From Schaalia georgiae DSM 6843 (lineage in GTDB: Bacteria; Actinomycetota; Actinomycetes; Actinomycetales; Actinomycetaceae), in assembly GCF_000429245.1 (NCBI RefSeq), contig NZ_AUBM01000006.1, positions 255,051 through 319,050 of the forward strand: 64,000 nt of DNA. The letters run 5' to 3'. Numbering within the stretch: the first letter of the stretch is position 1; the number at the start of each line of letters is the position of its first letter. Of the stretch, positions 45,085-55,222 are shown piece by piece. Position numbers and translations under genes: made by a program. Below the pieces are notes generated by a model. It ran no database searches. It was not told where the DNA came from and saw nothing but the letters and a program-made list of their open reading frames with translations.

Positions 45085-46710
45085 CTAGCAGGAGGCAGTG
45101 CCGGGTGCTCCGGGGACCGGGGCGCCCCTAGGGATCGGTTCGGGGTAGTCCCCCGTGAAGCAGCCCAGGCACAAGGAGGTGCCCTGGCCCGTGGAGGACA
45201 CCATCCCCTCCAGGGACAAGTAGGCCAAGGAGTCCGCGCCGATGGACTCGCGCACCCGGTCGACGCCCATCGACGAGGCGATCAATTCCTCACGGGTCGG
45301 GAAATCGATGCCGAAGAAGCACGGCCACGCGACCGGGGGGCTGGAGATGCGCACGTGGACCTCGGCGGCCCCCGCCTCGCGGAGCATCGCCACCAGCGCG
45401 CGCTGCGTGTTGCCTCGCACGATGGAGTCGTCGATGACGACCAGGCGCCTGCCCTCGATGACCTCGCGCAGGGGGTTGAGTTTGAGGCGGATGCCGAGCT
45501 GGCGCAGGGACTGGGTGGGCTCGATGAAGGTCCTGCCCACGTAGGCGTTCTTCACGAGGCCCTGGGCGAAGGGGATGCCCGACTCCTGCGCGTAGCCGAT
45601 GGCCGCGGGCGTGCCCGAGTCGGGCGTGGGCATCACCAGGTCCGCGTCGACGGGGTTCTCCCGGGCCAGGGCGGCCCCCATCTCGTGGCGCGCGGCCACG
45701 ATCCGCCGGCCCCCGATCGTCGTGTCCGGGCGGGCCAGGTACACGTACTCGAAGACGCAGGTGCTGGCGCGGCTCACGGCGAAGCGCCATGAGTGGACGC
45801 CCGAGGCGCTGATCGAGACGAGCTCCCCTGGCTCGACCTCGCGCACGAGGGCAGCGCCGCACAGGTCGAGGGCGGCGGTCTCGGACGCCACAACCCACCC
45901 GGAGTCGAGGCGGCCCAGCACCAGGGGCCGGTAGCCGTGGGGGTCGCGCGCCGCGTACAGCGTGTCCTCGTCCATGAACACCAGTGAGAACGCGCCCTTG
46001 AGGCGTGGCAGGACTTTGAGGGCGGCGGGCACCAGGGGCACGCAGGCGTCCTCCTCGTCCACTGGCGGCGCGGGAGGAGCGGACTGCGCGGGGGCACCGC
46101 GGCCGGGCGCAGCGCGGCGGGCGCCCTCCGCGGCCCCCGCCCCGCCACCGGGGTCGAGGACGGAGGGGGTGGCGACGAACGGCCGGGGCCCGGGCATCCC
46201 CTCCGCCATGCCGAGCAGCGCGGTCACCAGCGACGTGTCCGTCGTGGCCCCGTGCTGGAAGTCCTCCCCCTCCCGCGCGATGGAGGCGGCGAGGGCGAGC
46301 AGTTCGTCCGTGTTCGTGAGGTTCCCGTTGTGGGCGAGGGCGACGGTGCCGTCGGGAGTGGGGCCGAGCGTGGGCTGGGCGTTCTCCCACACGTCCGCGC
46401 CCGTCGTCGCGTAGCGCACGTGCCCGACCGCGATGTGCCCCCTCAGGCCCTGCAGGGACTGCTCGGAGAACACCTGGTTCACCAGGCCCTGGTCCTTGTA
46501 GACGAGGATCTTCGACCCGTCGGAGGCGGCGATCCCCGCGGACTGCTGGCCGCGGTGCTGCAGCGCGTACAAGGAGAAGTACGTGAGACGGGAGACGTCC
46601 TCGCCCGGGGCCCACACCCCGAAAACGCCGCACTGGTCGTGGGGGCGGTCGTCCTCGAGGACCCCGCGGCCGGGAAGTGACTGGTCAATCTGCTGCGAGA
46701 CTGGAAGCAC
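45085..46710 (-). CDS. purF: Amidophosphoribosyltransferase
   Basis: 541 residues. Transfers the glutamine amide to PRPP, the committed step of purine synthesis. Catalytic Cys27 is in DQCGVFGVW after a 26-residue propeptide; the PRPP loop is VVIDDSIVRGNT. Fe-S cluster cysteines of the B. subtilis type are seen in PCFFGIDFP and CLGCFTGDYP. A ~40-residue Ala/Gly/Pro-rich insert follows GMPGPRPFV in the glutaminase domain. The start is GTG at 46708-46710; no strong ribosome site. Confidence 0.95.
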   Translation of the reverse strand: MLPVSQQIDQSLPGRGVLEDDRPHDQCGVFGVWAPGEDVSRLTYFSLYALQHRGQQSAGIAASDGSKILVYKDQGLVNQVFSEQSLQGLRGHIAVGHVRYATTGADVWENAQPTLGPTPDGTVALAHNGNLTNTDELLALAASIAREGEDFQHGATTDTSLVTALLGMAEGMPGPRPFVATPSVLDPGGGAGAAEGARRAAPGRGAPAQSAPPAPPVDEEDACVPLVPAALKVLPRLKGAFSLVFMDEDTLYAARDPHGYRPLVLGRLDSGWVVASETAALDLCGAALVREVEPGELVSISASGVHSWRFAVSRASTCVFEYVYLARPDTTIGGRRIVAARHEMGAALARENPVDADLVMPTPDSGTPAAIGYAQESGIPFAQGLVKNAYVGRTFIEPTQSLRQLGIRLKLNPLREVIEGRRLVVIDDSIVRGNTQRALVAMLREAGAAEVHVRISSPPVAWPCFFGIDFPTREELIASSMGVDRVRESIGADSLAYLSLEGMVSSTGQGTSLCLGCFTGDYPEPIPRGAPVPGAPGTASC

Positions 46711-47069
46711 ACCCCAACTGTCGCACAGTTTCCCCGGTCACATGGTAACTGTCCGCGTGAGATTCACCCCTCCTCCGTGCGGGCGCGCCAGCGCGCGCCC
46801 GAAGCCGCGTGGCTGATGTCGGCGGCGGGCAGGGTGAGTGGCTGCGCCGGCGCGCGGCCAGGCGGCACCCCGGAGTGCGGGACAGCGGCGGCGCGCCAGC
46901 ACCACCCCTGGACGGCGCCCCGCTGCCGAGGGCACTGACGAATCCGCGGCCCTGCGTCGGTGCGCCGCCTCCACCCGCCCGTCCCAGCGCGCTCGCCGGG
47001 GCCGGGGAGGCCGATAGTGCGACAATGGGACGGCTATCGACTTAAGCGGCCGTGCAAGGAGGAACCCCT
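46711..47069. other. Divergent promoter region purF / Fe-S oxidoreductase
   Basis: No gene recognised in 359 bases. Near purF, ACAGTT and AACTGT form a short inverted pair around 46725-46755 (minus strand), possibly a purine-repressor-like or other operator. The remainder is GC-rich without clear signals. Confidence 0.35.
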
Positions 47070-49691
47070 GTGGCCGATCCGACGCTCAGCGCCATTATGT
47101 GGGCGTTCGCGCTGCTCGTCACGGCGATCGCGCTCGTGGCATTCGCGCGGGGCCTGGCGCACATGTGGCGCACCGTGGCCTCGGGCACGCCCGACCCCGG
47201 GCGCCTGCGCCCCGTCGGCCGGCGCCTCTGGAGCGTTGTCACCACCGCGCTGACCCACCGCGAGTTCAAGGGCCGTCCGTGGATCAAGGCCGCTCACTGG
47301 CTGGTCATGATGTCCTTCCCCCTGCTGTTCCTCACCCTGGTCTCCGGGTACGCGCAACTGCGCGACCAGACGTGGGCGCTGCCGCTCCTGGGGCATTTCA
47401 TCCCCTGGGAATGGGTGACTGAGGCCTTCGCGTGGGCAGGGCTGGCCGGGATCGTCATCCTCATGGCCGTGCGCCGCGCCGCCGGCAGGGGCTCGCCCGC
47501 TGAGGCCGCCCTGTCCAACGACGACCCCGACCGGGCGGCCTCCGTCGCGGCAGAGGCGATGGGCGTTGAGGACCCCGCGGTGCCCTCGCGCCTCACAAGA
47601 CCCCATCCGCGGGACTCCTCCCCCGGCGGACTGGCCTCGCGCTTCCTGGGATCCACGCACTGGCAGGCCCTCTTCGTCGAATGGGTCGTCCTCATCGTAT
47701 GCGCGTGCGTCGTCGCCCTGCGCGCCCTCGAGTTCGCGCTCCTCGGCGCCTCACCCGGCCTGGAGGGCCACGCGAGCGCCCTCCACTTCCCACTCACCGC
47801 GTGGCTTGGCTCCCTCTTCGCATCGGCTGCCTCGTCCTCGGCCCCGGCGCTGGCGAACGCGGTCGTCGTCGTCTCAGCCGTCAAGGTCATCACGTCGATG
47901 ATGTGGCTGATGGTCGTCGGAGTGCAAACCGGCATGGGCGTCGCCTGGCACCGCTTCGTCGCCGTCCTCAACCTGTACGCCCGCCGCAACCCCGACGGCA
48001 CGAAGTCCCTGGGGCCCGCCGACCACATGCTCATTGACGGAGAGCCCGTCACCTCCCCCGACGACTTCGACGAGCTCCCCGAGGACGCCACCCTGGGCGT
48101 GGGCACGGTCGAGGACTTCTCGTGGAAAGCGCGCCTCGACCTTTACGCCTGCACCGAATGCGGGCGGTGCCAGGAGCTGTGCCCCGCGTGGAACACCCAG
48201 AAGCCCCTGTCCCCCAAGCTCCTCGTCATGGGCCTGCGCGACCACATGGAGTCCGCCTCCGCCAAGGAGATCATCACCCGCTCCGACGGCGACGCGGGAC
48301 CCGATGGGGACAGCGGAACCGGGACCGGGCCGACCGGAACCGAGACGGCCGGAGAGGAGGACGCCGTTCTGCTCGACAAGGGCGTCGCCCCCTCCCCGCA
48401 CTCCTTCGACCTGGTCACCGCCCTGACCGCGTCGGGCGCCACAGGCCCCGGCGGTGTCCTCGACGTGGCGGGCCCCCTGGTGCCCGGCGTCGTCTCCGAG
48501 GAGGTCCTGTGGGACTGCACGAACTGCGGCGCGTGCGTGGAGCAGTGCCCCGTTGACATCGAGCACATCGACCACATCCTGGACCTGCGCCGCCACCAGG
48601 TCCTCATGGAGTCCGCCTTCCCCCGCGAACTGGCGCGAGCCTTCCGGGGCATGGAGTCCAAGGCGAACCCCTACAACCAACCCGCCCGCAAGCGCATGGA
48701 CTGGGCCAAGGGCCTCGATTTCGAGGTCCCCGTCGTGGGCGAGGACGTGGAGGACGCCTCGGGCGTCGACTACCTGTTCTGGGTGGGCTGCGCGGGCGCC
48801 TACGACGACAAGGCGAAGGCGACGACCGCCGCCATCGCGGAACTGCTCCACACCGCAGGCGTGTCCTTCGCGGTCCTGGGCTCGGGGGAGTCGTGCACGG
48901 GCGACCCCGCGCGGCGCGCCGGGAACGAGGTCCTCTTCCAGATGCTGGCCGCCCAGGCCATCGAAGCCCTCACCGAGGCCGCGCCGCAGAGGATCGTCGT
49001 CTCCTGCGCCCATTGCTTCAACACGATAGCCGGGGAGTACCCTCAGCTGGGCGGCCGCTTCGAGGTCATCCACCACACGCAGTTGCTCAACCGGCTCGTG
49101 CGCGAAGGGCTGCTCACACCCGTACCCGCCAGCGGGCCGACTGGCGCCCCCTCCGACGGCGCCGACGAGGCGGGGGCCGCGGGAACAGGGGCCACCGCCC
49201 GGAGCGCCCCCGACGGGGTGGGCGGCGGCCACGCCGCCGGGGCCGCGCCGGACAGTGGCGCCCCCCTGCGCGTCACCTACCACGACGCGTGCTTCCTGGG
49301 GCGCCACAACCGCGTCTACTCGCCGCCCCGCGAGCTTGTGGCGGCCCTGCCGGGCGTGGAACTGGTCGAGATGCCGCGCAACAGGGACCGTGCGATGTGC
49401 TGCGGAGCCGGGGGCGCGCACGCGTGGTTCGAGGAGACACGGGGCACCCGCATCGCCGACGCCCGGATCGCGGAGGCCGCGCAGACGGGCGCCGACGTAG
49501 TGGCGACGGCGTGCCCGTTCTGCTCGCAGATGCTGGGGTCGGCCTCCGGATCCAGCGCGGGACTCGTCCCGGGCGGGTCGACCGGGGAGGCGGCCTCGGG
49601 CACTGGACTGCCCCAGGTGCGCGACGTGGCCGTCATGCTGCTGGAGGCGGTGCGCCGGGGCCAGGACGGGCGGGCGCCGGAACGGGACTGA
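47070..49691 (+). CDS. Membrane-bound [4Fe-4S]/CCG-domain oxidoreductase (HdrD/GlpC-like)
   Basis: 873 residues from the GTG at 47070 (AAGGAGGAA). The N-terminal ~320 residues contain several helices (possible quinone/heme module). Two ferredoxin motifs: CTECGRCQELCP near residue 361 and CTNCGACVEQCP near 482, each with a trailing Pro-Cys pattern. Two CCG domains: SCAHCFNT near 645 and CCGAGGAHAWFEE near 776. Low-complexity Gly/Ala/Thr inserts occur near 410 and 690-720. The fusion resembles actinobacterial heterodisulfide-reductase-like proteins. Electron donor and acceptor are unknown. Confidence 0.88.
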   Translation: MADPTLSAIMWAFALLVTAIALVAFARGLAHMWRTVASGTPDPGRLRPVGRRLWSVVTTALTHREFKGRPWIKAAHWLVMMSFPLLFLTLVSGYAQLRDQTWALPLLGHFIPWEWVTEAFAWAGLAGIVILMAVRRAAGRGSPAEAALSNDDPDRAASVAAEAMGVEDPAVPSRLTRPHPRDSSPGGLASRFLGSTHWQALFVEWVVLIVCACVVALRALEFALLGASPGLEGHASALHFPLTAWLGSLFASAASSSAPALANAVVVVSAVKVITSMMWLMVVGVQTGMGVAWHRFVAVLNLYARRNPDGTKSLGPADHMLIDGEPVTSPDDFDELPEDATLGVGTVEDFSWKARLDLYACTECGRCQELCPAWNTQKPLSPKLLVMGLRDHMESASAKEIITRSDGDAGPDGDSGTGTGPTGTETAGEEDAVLLDKGVAPSPHSFDLVTALTASGATGPGGVLDVAGPLVPGVVSEEVLWDCTNCGACVEQCPVDIEHIDHILDLRRHQVLMESAFPRELARAFRGMESKANPYNQPARKRMDWAKGLDFEVPVVGEDVEDASGVDYLFWVGCAGAYDDKAKATTAAIAELLHTAGVSFAVLGSGESCTGDPARRAGNEVLFQMLAAQAIEALTEAAPQRIVVSCAHCFNTIAGEYPQLGGRFEVIHHTQLLNRLVREGLLTPVPASGPTGAPSDGADEAGAAGTGATARSAPDGVGGGHAAGAAPDSGAPLRVTYHDACFLGRHNRVYSPPRELVAALPGVELVEMPRNRDRAMCCGAGGAHAWFEETRGTRIADARIAEAAQTGADVVATACPFCSQMLGSASGSSAGLVPGGSTGEAASGTGLPQVRDVAVMLLEAVRRGQDGRAPERD

Positions 49692-49775
49692 GCAGAGCAG
49701 GCGCGGGCGCTGGACCCGCCCGGCCCGGGAGCACACTCGGGGTCCTGGGCCGGATCCGCGCCGCACAGGGGCGGG

Positions 49776-49988
49776 TCAGTCGTCGACGCCGACGATGACG
49801 TTCGACGCCTGGATGACGGCGACCGCCCGCGAACCGGGCTTGAGGCCGAGCTCCTCGATGGCAGCGTTCGTGATCGACGAGGAGATAACCAGGCCGGGGG
49901 CCACCTCGATCTTCACGATCCCATTGACGGCGCCCTCGGTGACCTCGACAACGGTGCCGGGCAGTTGGTTGCGGGCTGAGAGTTTCAC
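49776..49988 (-). CDS. TOBE/Mop-domain molybdate-binding protein
   Basis: 70 residues from the GTG at 49986-49988 (GGAGGAAAC). It is a single Mop domain: KLSARNQLPGTVVEVTEGAV, VKIEVAPGLVISSSITNAA and ELGLKPGSRAVAVIQASNV, as in molbindins, which bind molybdate or tungstate as oligomers. No molybdate transporter or cofactor genes are adjacent; the Fe-S oxidoreductase is convergent. Confidence 0.92.
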   Translation of the reverse strand: MKLSARNQLPGTVVEVTEGAVNGIVKIEVAPGLVISSSITNAAIEELGLKPGSRAVAVIQASNVIVGVDD

Positions 49989-50077
49989 GTTTCCTCCTCG
50001 TGTTCGGCAAAGGAACACATAGAATGCCACGTCCGGGCACCCGGCGCACCCCGGGGCCGGGGAGGGGAACCGGCCCC

Positions 50078-52060
50078 TCAGTCCTGCGGCTCCTGGTCGT
50101 CAGCCACTTGGATCTCCTCCAGGCCCACCAAGAACCCGTCCTCATCGATGACGTTGCCGCCCGCCATCGTGGCGATGAGACCCGCGATGCTCTCGATGTC
50201 CGACGCCGAGCGGAGGCGCTCGCGGCGCGCCGAGCGCGACAAGGTGGCGTCGGGCGCGTCAAGCGACCCCCCGGGCAGCCATCGCACCTGGTACTCGATG
50301 ATCGTCGAGGCGGTCCACGGCTCCCAGCGCAGGACGCGGGGCGGCGAGGGGACCGCGTGCACCTCGACCATCACTTCGGAACGCCCCCCGATAGGGCCCA
50401 CGAGGGCATAGCCCTCGACAACCTTCTGGGATTCCCCGGTGGCTGCGAGCTCCTGGCGCTCCCGCTCGATCCGCTCCGCGATGTCCGCGCGCATGGGCCC
50501 GAGGTTCTCGCGGAGCTGGGCGATCCTCTGCTCCTCGGCGTGCTCCATCTGCGGGGAGGACCCGGCGGGCGAGAGGTCGCGGGCATCGGCCAGTCCCGTG
50601 AAGCCGCCCTTGTCGCGCAGGGCGCCGAGCAGATCCTCCGGGGGGATCCACCTGGGCGAGTAAACGGTGAGGTTGACCGCGGACTCCGCGTCGGGTTCCA
50701 TCACGAAGCCCGACGGGGCGAGGCGCAGCGCGCCAGCCAGCCGCCGCGCCATCCGCGCGAGCGCCTGGAGGATCCGGTACTCGAGGCCGGTCGGCAAGCC
50801 GTCGGGGAATGCCTTGGCCCATTCCCCCATCGACTCCGAGACCTCCTCGGAACGGGTCTGGGGGCAATCCAGCACCCATGCCTGCGTGAGGACCTCAGGT
50901 GTCCCCAGGGCGCGCCGCGCTGCATCATCGACACTCCACGCGCCGCGCAGGGTCGCCGAGGAGGACAGGCGCAGCTCGCCGGGGCCCACCCAGCCCGCGT
51001 CGTCCCACATGGACACCGCCAGGGCCTCCAATTCGGCGGGATCGACCTCGTCGGACAGGACCAGCACGTGCTTATCGCGCACCCGTTCGACGTCGATGGC
51101 GCCGGCCGGGCCCTGCACGTCGAAGGACACGGCTATCGGCGAGGCGGAGCCGGAGCGGGTGATCACGCCGGAGGAATCGATCGTGAACGCCCCTTCCGTG
51201 GTGGTAAAAGCGGAGATGCCGAGCGCAGTCTTCGTCAGCGGGTTGTCCCCTGTTCCCGTGGGCATGGCATCCGCCAAGCTCGGTTGGGCATCCGCCAGCC
51301 GGTCTTTCACGGAGCGCCTTTCCGGCGACGCCTCACCCGAAGGATCCGGCCCCGCCTCTGCTCGCGCCACCATCCCCGGCAGGGCAATGCCTTGGATGAC
51401 GCCCGTGGACCGGGGGCGCTGCGGTCCGGGCGCAGAAGCCCCCCCGGCGGGGGGAACAGGTTCTTGTCGGGGCACGGGCGCAGTCCCCGGCCCAAGGGTG
51501 CCCTGGCGGGCGGGGGCCTGGGAGGCGGGAACGGTGCGCTGCCCATGCTCCGACTCATGCTCGGACGGCGGGACGACGGGAACAGAACGCGGCTCCCGCT
51601 TCGGCCCGTGCTCGGAGGGCGGGACGACGGGAACGACACGCGGATCACGCCCCGGCGTCCGCGGCGCCGGGGAGGACGGAACAGCGCGCTGCCCGCGCTG
51701 GGGCGCTGGTGCGATGGGGACAACGCGCCGCTGGCGTTCGGACGGCGGATCAGCTGGAACAGCGCGCTTCCCACTCCCCGGCTCCACCACCCGCTCGGGC
51801 GCCCGCTCAGACGAGGGCGACGACTGCGGAGACCCGGAACGCCGAGAAGGGGAGGGCGAGCGCCTCGGCGGCCTGGGCGGTCTGACCGGTTCGCGCAGCG
51901 CCACAGGATCACCAGCCGGCGTGGGAGGTTCTGGCACTGTCCCCGGCTCCCCGGCGGAACGGGGTTCCATTGGCGTCGAAGGCTCCTCCTTCCGAGTGCT
52001 GGGAGGAGTGAACGCGTCCGGTCTGCGTTTCGGGCGGGGCGGCGGGGCCAGCGGCGTCAT
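50078..52060 (-). CDS. Proline-rich protein of unknown function
   Basis: 660 residues. Residues ~1-225 are Pro/Arg/Ser/Glu-rich low complexity; ~230-660 are folded, with DVQGPAGAIDVERVRDKHVLV, WVLDCPQTR and SVNLTVYSPRWIPPEDLLGAL-like segments (broken here), ending acidic. No membrane helix. The start ATG abuts the dcd stop (TAGATG), so it is translationally coupled to dcd. I do not recognise the family. Confidence 0.72.
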   Translation of the reverse strand: MTPLAPPPRPKRRPDAFTPPSTRKEEPSTPMEPRSAGEPGTVPEPPTPAGDPVALREPVRPPRPPRRSPSPSRRSGSPQSSPSSERAPERVVEPGSGKRAVPADPPSERQRRVVPIAPAPQRGQRAVPSSPAPRTPGRDPRVVPVVPPSEHGPKREPRSVPVVPPSEHESEHGQRTVPASQAPARQGTLGPGTAPVPRQEPVPPAGGASAPGPQRPRSTGVIQGIALPGMVARAEAGPDPSGEASPERRSVKDRLADAQPSLADAMPTGTGDNPLTKTALGISAFTTTEGAFTIDSSGVITRSGSASPIAVSFDVQGPAGAIDVERVRDKHVLVLSDEVDPAELEALAVSMWDDAGWVGPGELRLSSSATLRGAWSVDDAARRALGTPEVLTQAWVLDCPQTRSEEVSESMGEWAKAFPDGLPTGLEYRILQALARMARRLAGALRLAPSGFVMEPDAESAVNLTVYSPRWIPPEDLLGALRDKGGFTGLADARDLSPAGSSPQMEHAEEQRIAQLRENLGPMRADIAERIERERQELAATGESQKVVEGYALVGPIGGRSEVMVEVHAVPSPPRVLRWEPWTASTIIEYQVRWLPGGSLDAPDATLSRSARRERLRSASDIESIAGLIATMAGGNVIDEDGFLVGLEEIQVADDQEPQD

Positions 52061-52642
52061 CTACCGGCCAATGCGCGTGGTCGTGAAACGCAGGTGGGTC
52101 CGCGACGGCGTGGGTCCGCGTTGCCCCTGGTAGTGGGAGCCCAGCCCCTCGCTGCCGTAGGGGGCCTCCGCCGGGGACGACAGGTCGAAGAAGCACAACT
52201 GCCCGATCTTCATGCCCGGGTACAGCAGGATCGGCATCGTCGCCGTATTCGAAAGCTCGAGGGTCACGTGCCCGGAGAACCCGGGGTCGATAAAGCCCGC
52301 AGTCGAGTGCGTGAGCAAGCCGAGGCGGCCCAGGGACGACTTGCCCTCCAGCCGCGCCGCGATATCAGCGCCCAGGCTCACCAGCTCGTACGTGGCCCCG
52401 AGGACGAACTCGCCCGGGTGCAGCACGAAGGGCTTCTCAGGATCGACTTCCACGAGGCGGGTGAGATCCGACTGGTCCGCGCGCGGGTCGATCACCGCGT
52501 ACCTGTGGTTGTCGAAGAGGCGGAACAAGCGGTCCAGGCGCACATCGATGCTGGCCGGCTGGACCAGGCCGCGGTCAAGCGGATCCAGGTGGATCCGGCC
52601 GGAGTCGAGGCCCGCCTTGATATCGCGGTCACTGAGCAACAT
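52061..52642 (-). CDS. dcd: dCTP deaminase (probably bifunctional deaminase/dUTPase)
   Basis: 193 residues starting [20 protein letters not shown]. Motifs: [12 protein letters not shown], the [12 protein letters not shown] phosphate-binding motif, [15 protein letters not shown] with the catalytic Glu nearby (HVTLELSN). Supplies dUMP from dCTP; in mycobacteria the same family also removes pyrophosphate from dUTP. Start chosen at the family N-terminus; the ribosome site is weak. Confidence 0.95.
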   Translation of the reverse strand: MLLSDRDIKAGLDSGRIHLDPLDRGLVQPASIDVRLDRLFRLFDNHRYAVIDPRADQSDLTRLVEVDPEKPFVLHPGEFVLGATYELVSLGADIAARLEGKSSLGRLGLLTHSTAGFIDPGFSGHVTLELSNTATMPILLYPGMKIGQLCFFDLSSPAEAPYGSEGLGSHYQGQRGPTPSRTHLRFTTTRIGR

Positions 52643-52742
52643 GCCACGATTGTCCCACATCAGGAACGATTGTGGTGGACCGGGTGCGGTCGTGGCGGAC
52701 CGGCGGAGGGCGTCCCGAAGCAGCACGGGCGCCGCGAGCGCC

Positions 52743-53294
52743 TCACACCAGGGGACGCCCGAACGCGTCGAAAGCGTAGGAGCCCGAACGGGTGACGATC
52801 AGGATCAGCTCCACGATCGCCCAGAGCCACACGATGGGCGCCCCGAAGCCCAGGGTGCACACAGTGACCAGCAGCTGGGCGAGTCCACGGTTGGTATAGC
52901 CCAGGTAGAAGTTGTGGAGGCCGAAGAGCCCGGCGAACAACGCCAGGAGCACGACGATGAGCATCTGCCTGGGGGGCTGGGGCACCCCGCCCAGCCCCGA
53001 CTCGAAACGGCCGTACCCGCCCGGCTCCCCGTACTGCGGGCCGCCGACGCCCGGCTCCCCGTACTGGGATTGGCTGTACCAATCGGGCACCCCGTACTGA
53101 GGACTGGCGTACCCGCTCGGCTCCCCGTACTGCGGGCCGCTCCCGGCGGAGTAGGACCTCGAGTCGTAGTCCTGGGCGCGGGGGCCGGCGCCCGCCTCGT
53201 CGCGCTCCGAAGAGGACGAATGCATGGAAGCGGAAGCGGCGCCCAGCGCGCGCGGGGCCGCGTCCGGGTCTTGAGGCCTGTCGAACGAACTCAT
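52743..53294 (-). CDS. TM2-domain protein with PQYGEP repeats
   Basis: 183 residues from the ATG at 53292-53294 (excellent GGAGGAGG). The N-terminal half is cytoplasmic, with about four PQYGEP/SQYGEP-like repeats; the C-terminal TM2 domain has two helices flanking [20 protein letters not shown]. Unknown function; a paralogue-like gene lies immediately upstream. Confidence 0.85.
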   Translation of the reverse strand: MSSFDRPQDPDAAPRALGAASASMHSSSSERDEAGAGPRAQDYDSRSYSAGSGPQYGEPSGYASPQYGVPDWYSQSQYGEPGVGGPQYGEPGGYGRFESGLGGVPQPPRQMLIVVLLALFAGLFGLHNFYLGYTNRGLAQLLVTVCTLGFGAPIVWLWAIVELILIVTRSGSYAFDAFGRPLV

Positions 53295-53411
53295 GCTTCC
53301 TCCTCCTGGTGGAAACGATTGACGACGCCTCCAGCATACGCAACGTGCGGAGCAGGAACGATCCAGGTTTCCCCACAAAAGCCCTGATTACTCAGTAATA
53401 TACTATGGGGG

Positions 53412-54017
53412 TCAAGCCAACGGCACGCCATTCGCGTCCGCGCGGTACATCCCGACACGCGCGCCCACCATGATGACCGAGATCAACGCCCAGACCACCA
53501 ACGCCCCCAGAGCCGCGCAGCCCACATTGAACAGCCGGTACGATCCTTCCAGCGCCCGCACCTGGTCCGGAGTCGGGAGTTTGTCGTTGTAGGGGCCAAA
53601 ACTGGGATCCGTGACGATCATGGCGACCATCACGATGGACGCAACGATCAGACCGATCCCCACGATGTTGAGCACCAGTTTGCCGAAGGCGGTCTTCTTG
53701 AAACCCATATAGAAGTCGCCCGCACCAACACCACTGAGGAACAGGTGCAGCAGCAGCGCGGCGGTGTAGGACTTCGCCGGCGCCGGAGCGCAGTACCCCT
53801 GTCCGGCGGCGGGGTATTGCGCATTCGGCTCAGCGTAGGGGCTCGTCGTCCCTCCCTGCGGGGAGGCATAGGGCTCCGCGTAGGGGTTCGCTGCCCCTCC
53901 CTGCGGGGGCGCACAGGGCTCAGCGGCCGACGGGGAGGGACCCCCGTTGGGCGCGTAGGGCCCCACCACCGGCGGATCCAAAGGGAAACCAGACTCTTGC
54001 GGGTCGGGGGTCGTCAT
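53412..54017 (-). CDS. TM2-like membrane protein with Pro-rich N-terminus
   Basis: 201 residues. The N-terminus has NPYAEPYA/SPYAEPNA repeats; the membrane part begins YTAALLLHLFLSGVGAGDFYMGFKKTAFGKL, which matches TM2 (G.GDFYMG), then a third helix near VVWALISVIMVGA. It is the same style as the downstream gene, so probably a diverged duplicate, though sequences differ. Confidence 0.8.
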   Translation of the reverse strand: MTTPDPQESGFPLDPPVVGPYAPNGGPSPSAAEPCAPPQGGAANPYAEPYASPQGGTTSPYAEPNAQYPAAGQGYCAPAPAKSYTAALLLHLFLSGVGAGDFYMGFKKTAFGKLVLNIVGIGLIVASIVMVAMIVTDPSFGPYNDKLPTPDQVRALEGSYRLFNVGCAALGALVVWALISVIMVGARVGMYRADANGVPLA

Positions 54018-54163
54018 CGTTCAGTCTCCTCGCACAGGGTATTTGCGGCGCCACGGGAACCCGCGGCTCCAGACAGTGTCCCGCCCACAATACGACTCCG
54101 CGTCCGGTCGGCGCACGGCGCGTCCACAACGCGGCGCCGCCTGCTCCTGCCCTCCGCGCGACG

Positions 54164-55123
54164 GTGACAGCGCCCGCCGATACGCTGGTGCGGATGATCC
54201 GCACCCCCGAACCCGCAGAAGCAGCCGCCCTGTTCTGCGCCCTCACCTCGTGGTACGACCACAACGGGCGCGACGTGCCGATGCGCGCCGACGGCGTCAC
54301 CCCGTGGGGAACGCTCGTGTTCGAGGTCATGAGCCAGCAGACCCCACTGGTCCGCGTCACGCCGGTCTGGCTGAGATGGATGGCGCTGTGGCCCACCCCC
54401 GCGGACCTCGCCGGCGCCCCGACCGCCGACGTCCTAGTCGAATGGGCGACCCTGGGCTACCCCTCCCGGGCACTGCGCCTCCAGCAGTGCGCCACCCGAA
54501 TACGGGACGCCCACGGCGGAGCGGTTCCCACTGATCACGCCCAGCTGCTCGAGCTCCCCGGCGTCGGCGGGTACACGGCGGCGGCGCTCGCCTCGTTCCA
54601 GTTCCACCAGAGGACCGCCGTGCTGGACGTCAACATCCGCCGCGTCGCCTCGCGCCTCTTCGACGGAATCGAACTGCCCGCCTCCTCGGCGCCGACGAGG
54701 GCCGAACGGGAACGCGCCAACGCGGTGCTGCCCGAGGACGGCCACGAATGCGCGGCGTGGAATCTGGCGCTCATGGAGTTCGGGGCACTCGTGTGCACGC
54801 AGCGCTCGCCCGACTGCCCCGCGTGCCCGGTCCGCGAGCAGTGCCAGTGGGCCGAGCGCGGCTACCCGCGCGCCGCCAAGCGCCCCAGGGCCCAGGCGTG
54901 GCGGGGAACGGACCGGCAAGCCCGGGGGCGAGTCCTAGCGGCGCTGCGCACGGCGCACTCCGCCGCGCCCCGGGGGCGCGCAGGAATATCCCACGCCGAA
55001 GCGCTCAGGGCGGCCACCTTGCCCGGCGCCGAGGAGGGCCAGGCCCAGCGCGTACTCGCCTCACTCATCGCCGACCAGCTGGTCGCCTACGACGAGGCGT
55101 CCTCGCGGATCACCCTCCCGTGA
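54164..55123 (+). CDS. mutY: A/G-specific adenine glycosylase
   Basis: 319 residues. Removes adenine opposite 8-oxoG. Visible: catalytic Glu in FEVMSQQTP, helix-hairpin-helix LPGVGGYTAAAL, catalytic Asp in VLDVNIRRV, and cluster CTQRSPDCPACPVREQC (C-x6-C-x2-C-x5-C). The C-terminal ~65 residues look like a winged-helix rather than the NUDIX-like domain of E. coli MutY, normal for actinobacteria. The GTG at 54164 is the longest reading; internal starts at 54194 are possible. Works with the MutT-like NUDIX proteins in this window in principle. Confidence 0.93.
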   Translation: MTAPADTLVRMIRTPEPAEAAALFCALTSWYDHNGRDVPMRADGVTPWGTLVFEVMSQQTPLVRVTPVWLRWMALWPTPADLAGAPTADVLVEWATLGYPSRALRLQQCATRIRDAHGGAVPTDHAQLLELPGVGGYTAAALASFQFHQRTAVLDVNIRRVASRLFDGIELPASSAPTRAERERANAVLPEDGHECAAWNLALMEFGALVCTQRSPDCPACPVREQCQWAERGYPRAAKRPRAQAWRGTDRQARGRVLAALRTAHSAAPRGRAGISHAEALRAATLPGAEEGQAQRVLASLIADQLVAYDEASSRITLP

Positions 55124-55222
55124 CCCCCGTGATCCGGGTGCCCCGCCAGCAGCTCGGCATCCCCGTGCCCGAGGCGGTGGGCGATGGGGCCGGAGGCGGC
55201 TGGGTGCCCCGCCCCACAACAC

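Noticed and set aside
54164-55123. MutY truncated at its C-terminus
   Set aside because: Actinobacterial MutY commonly lacks the NUDIX-like C-terminal domain; the catalytic and cluster residues are complete.
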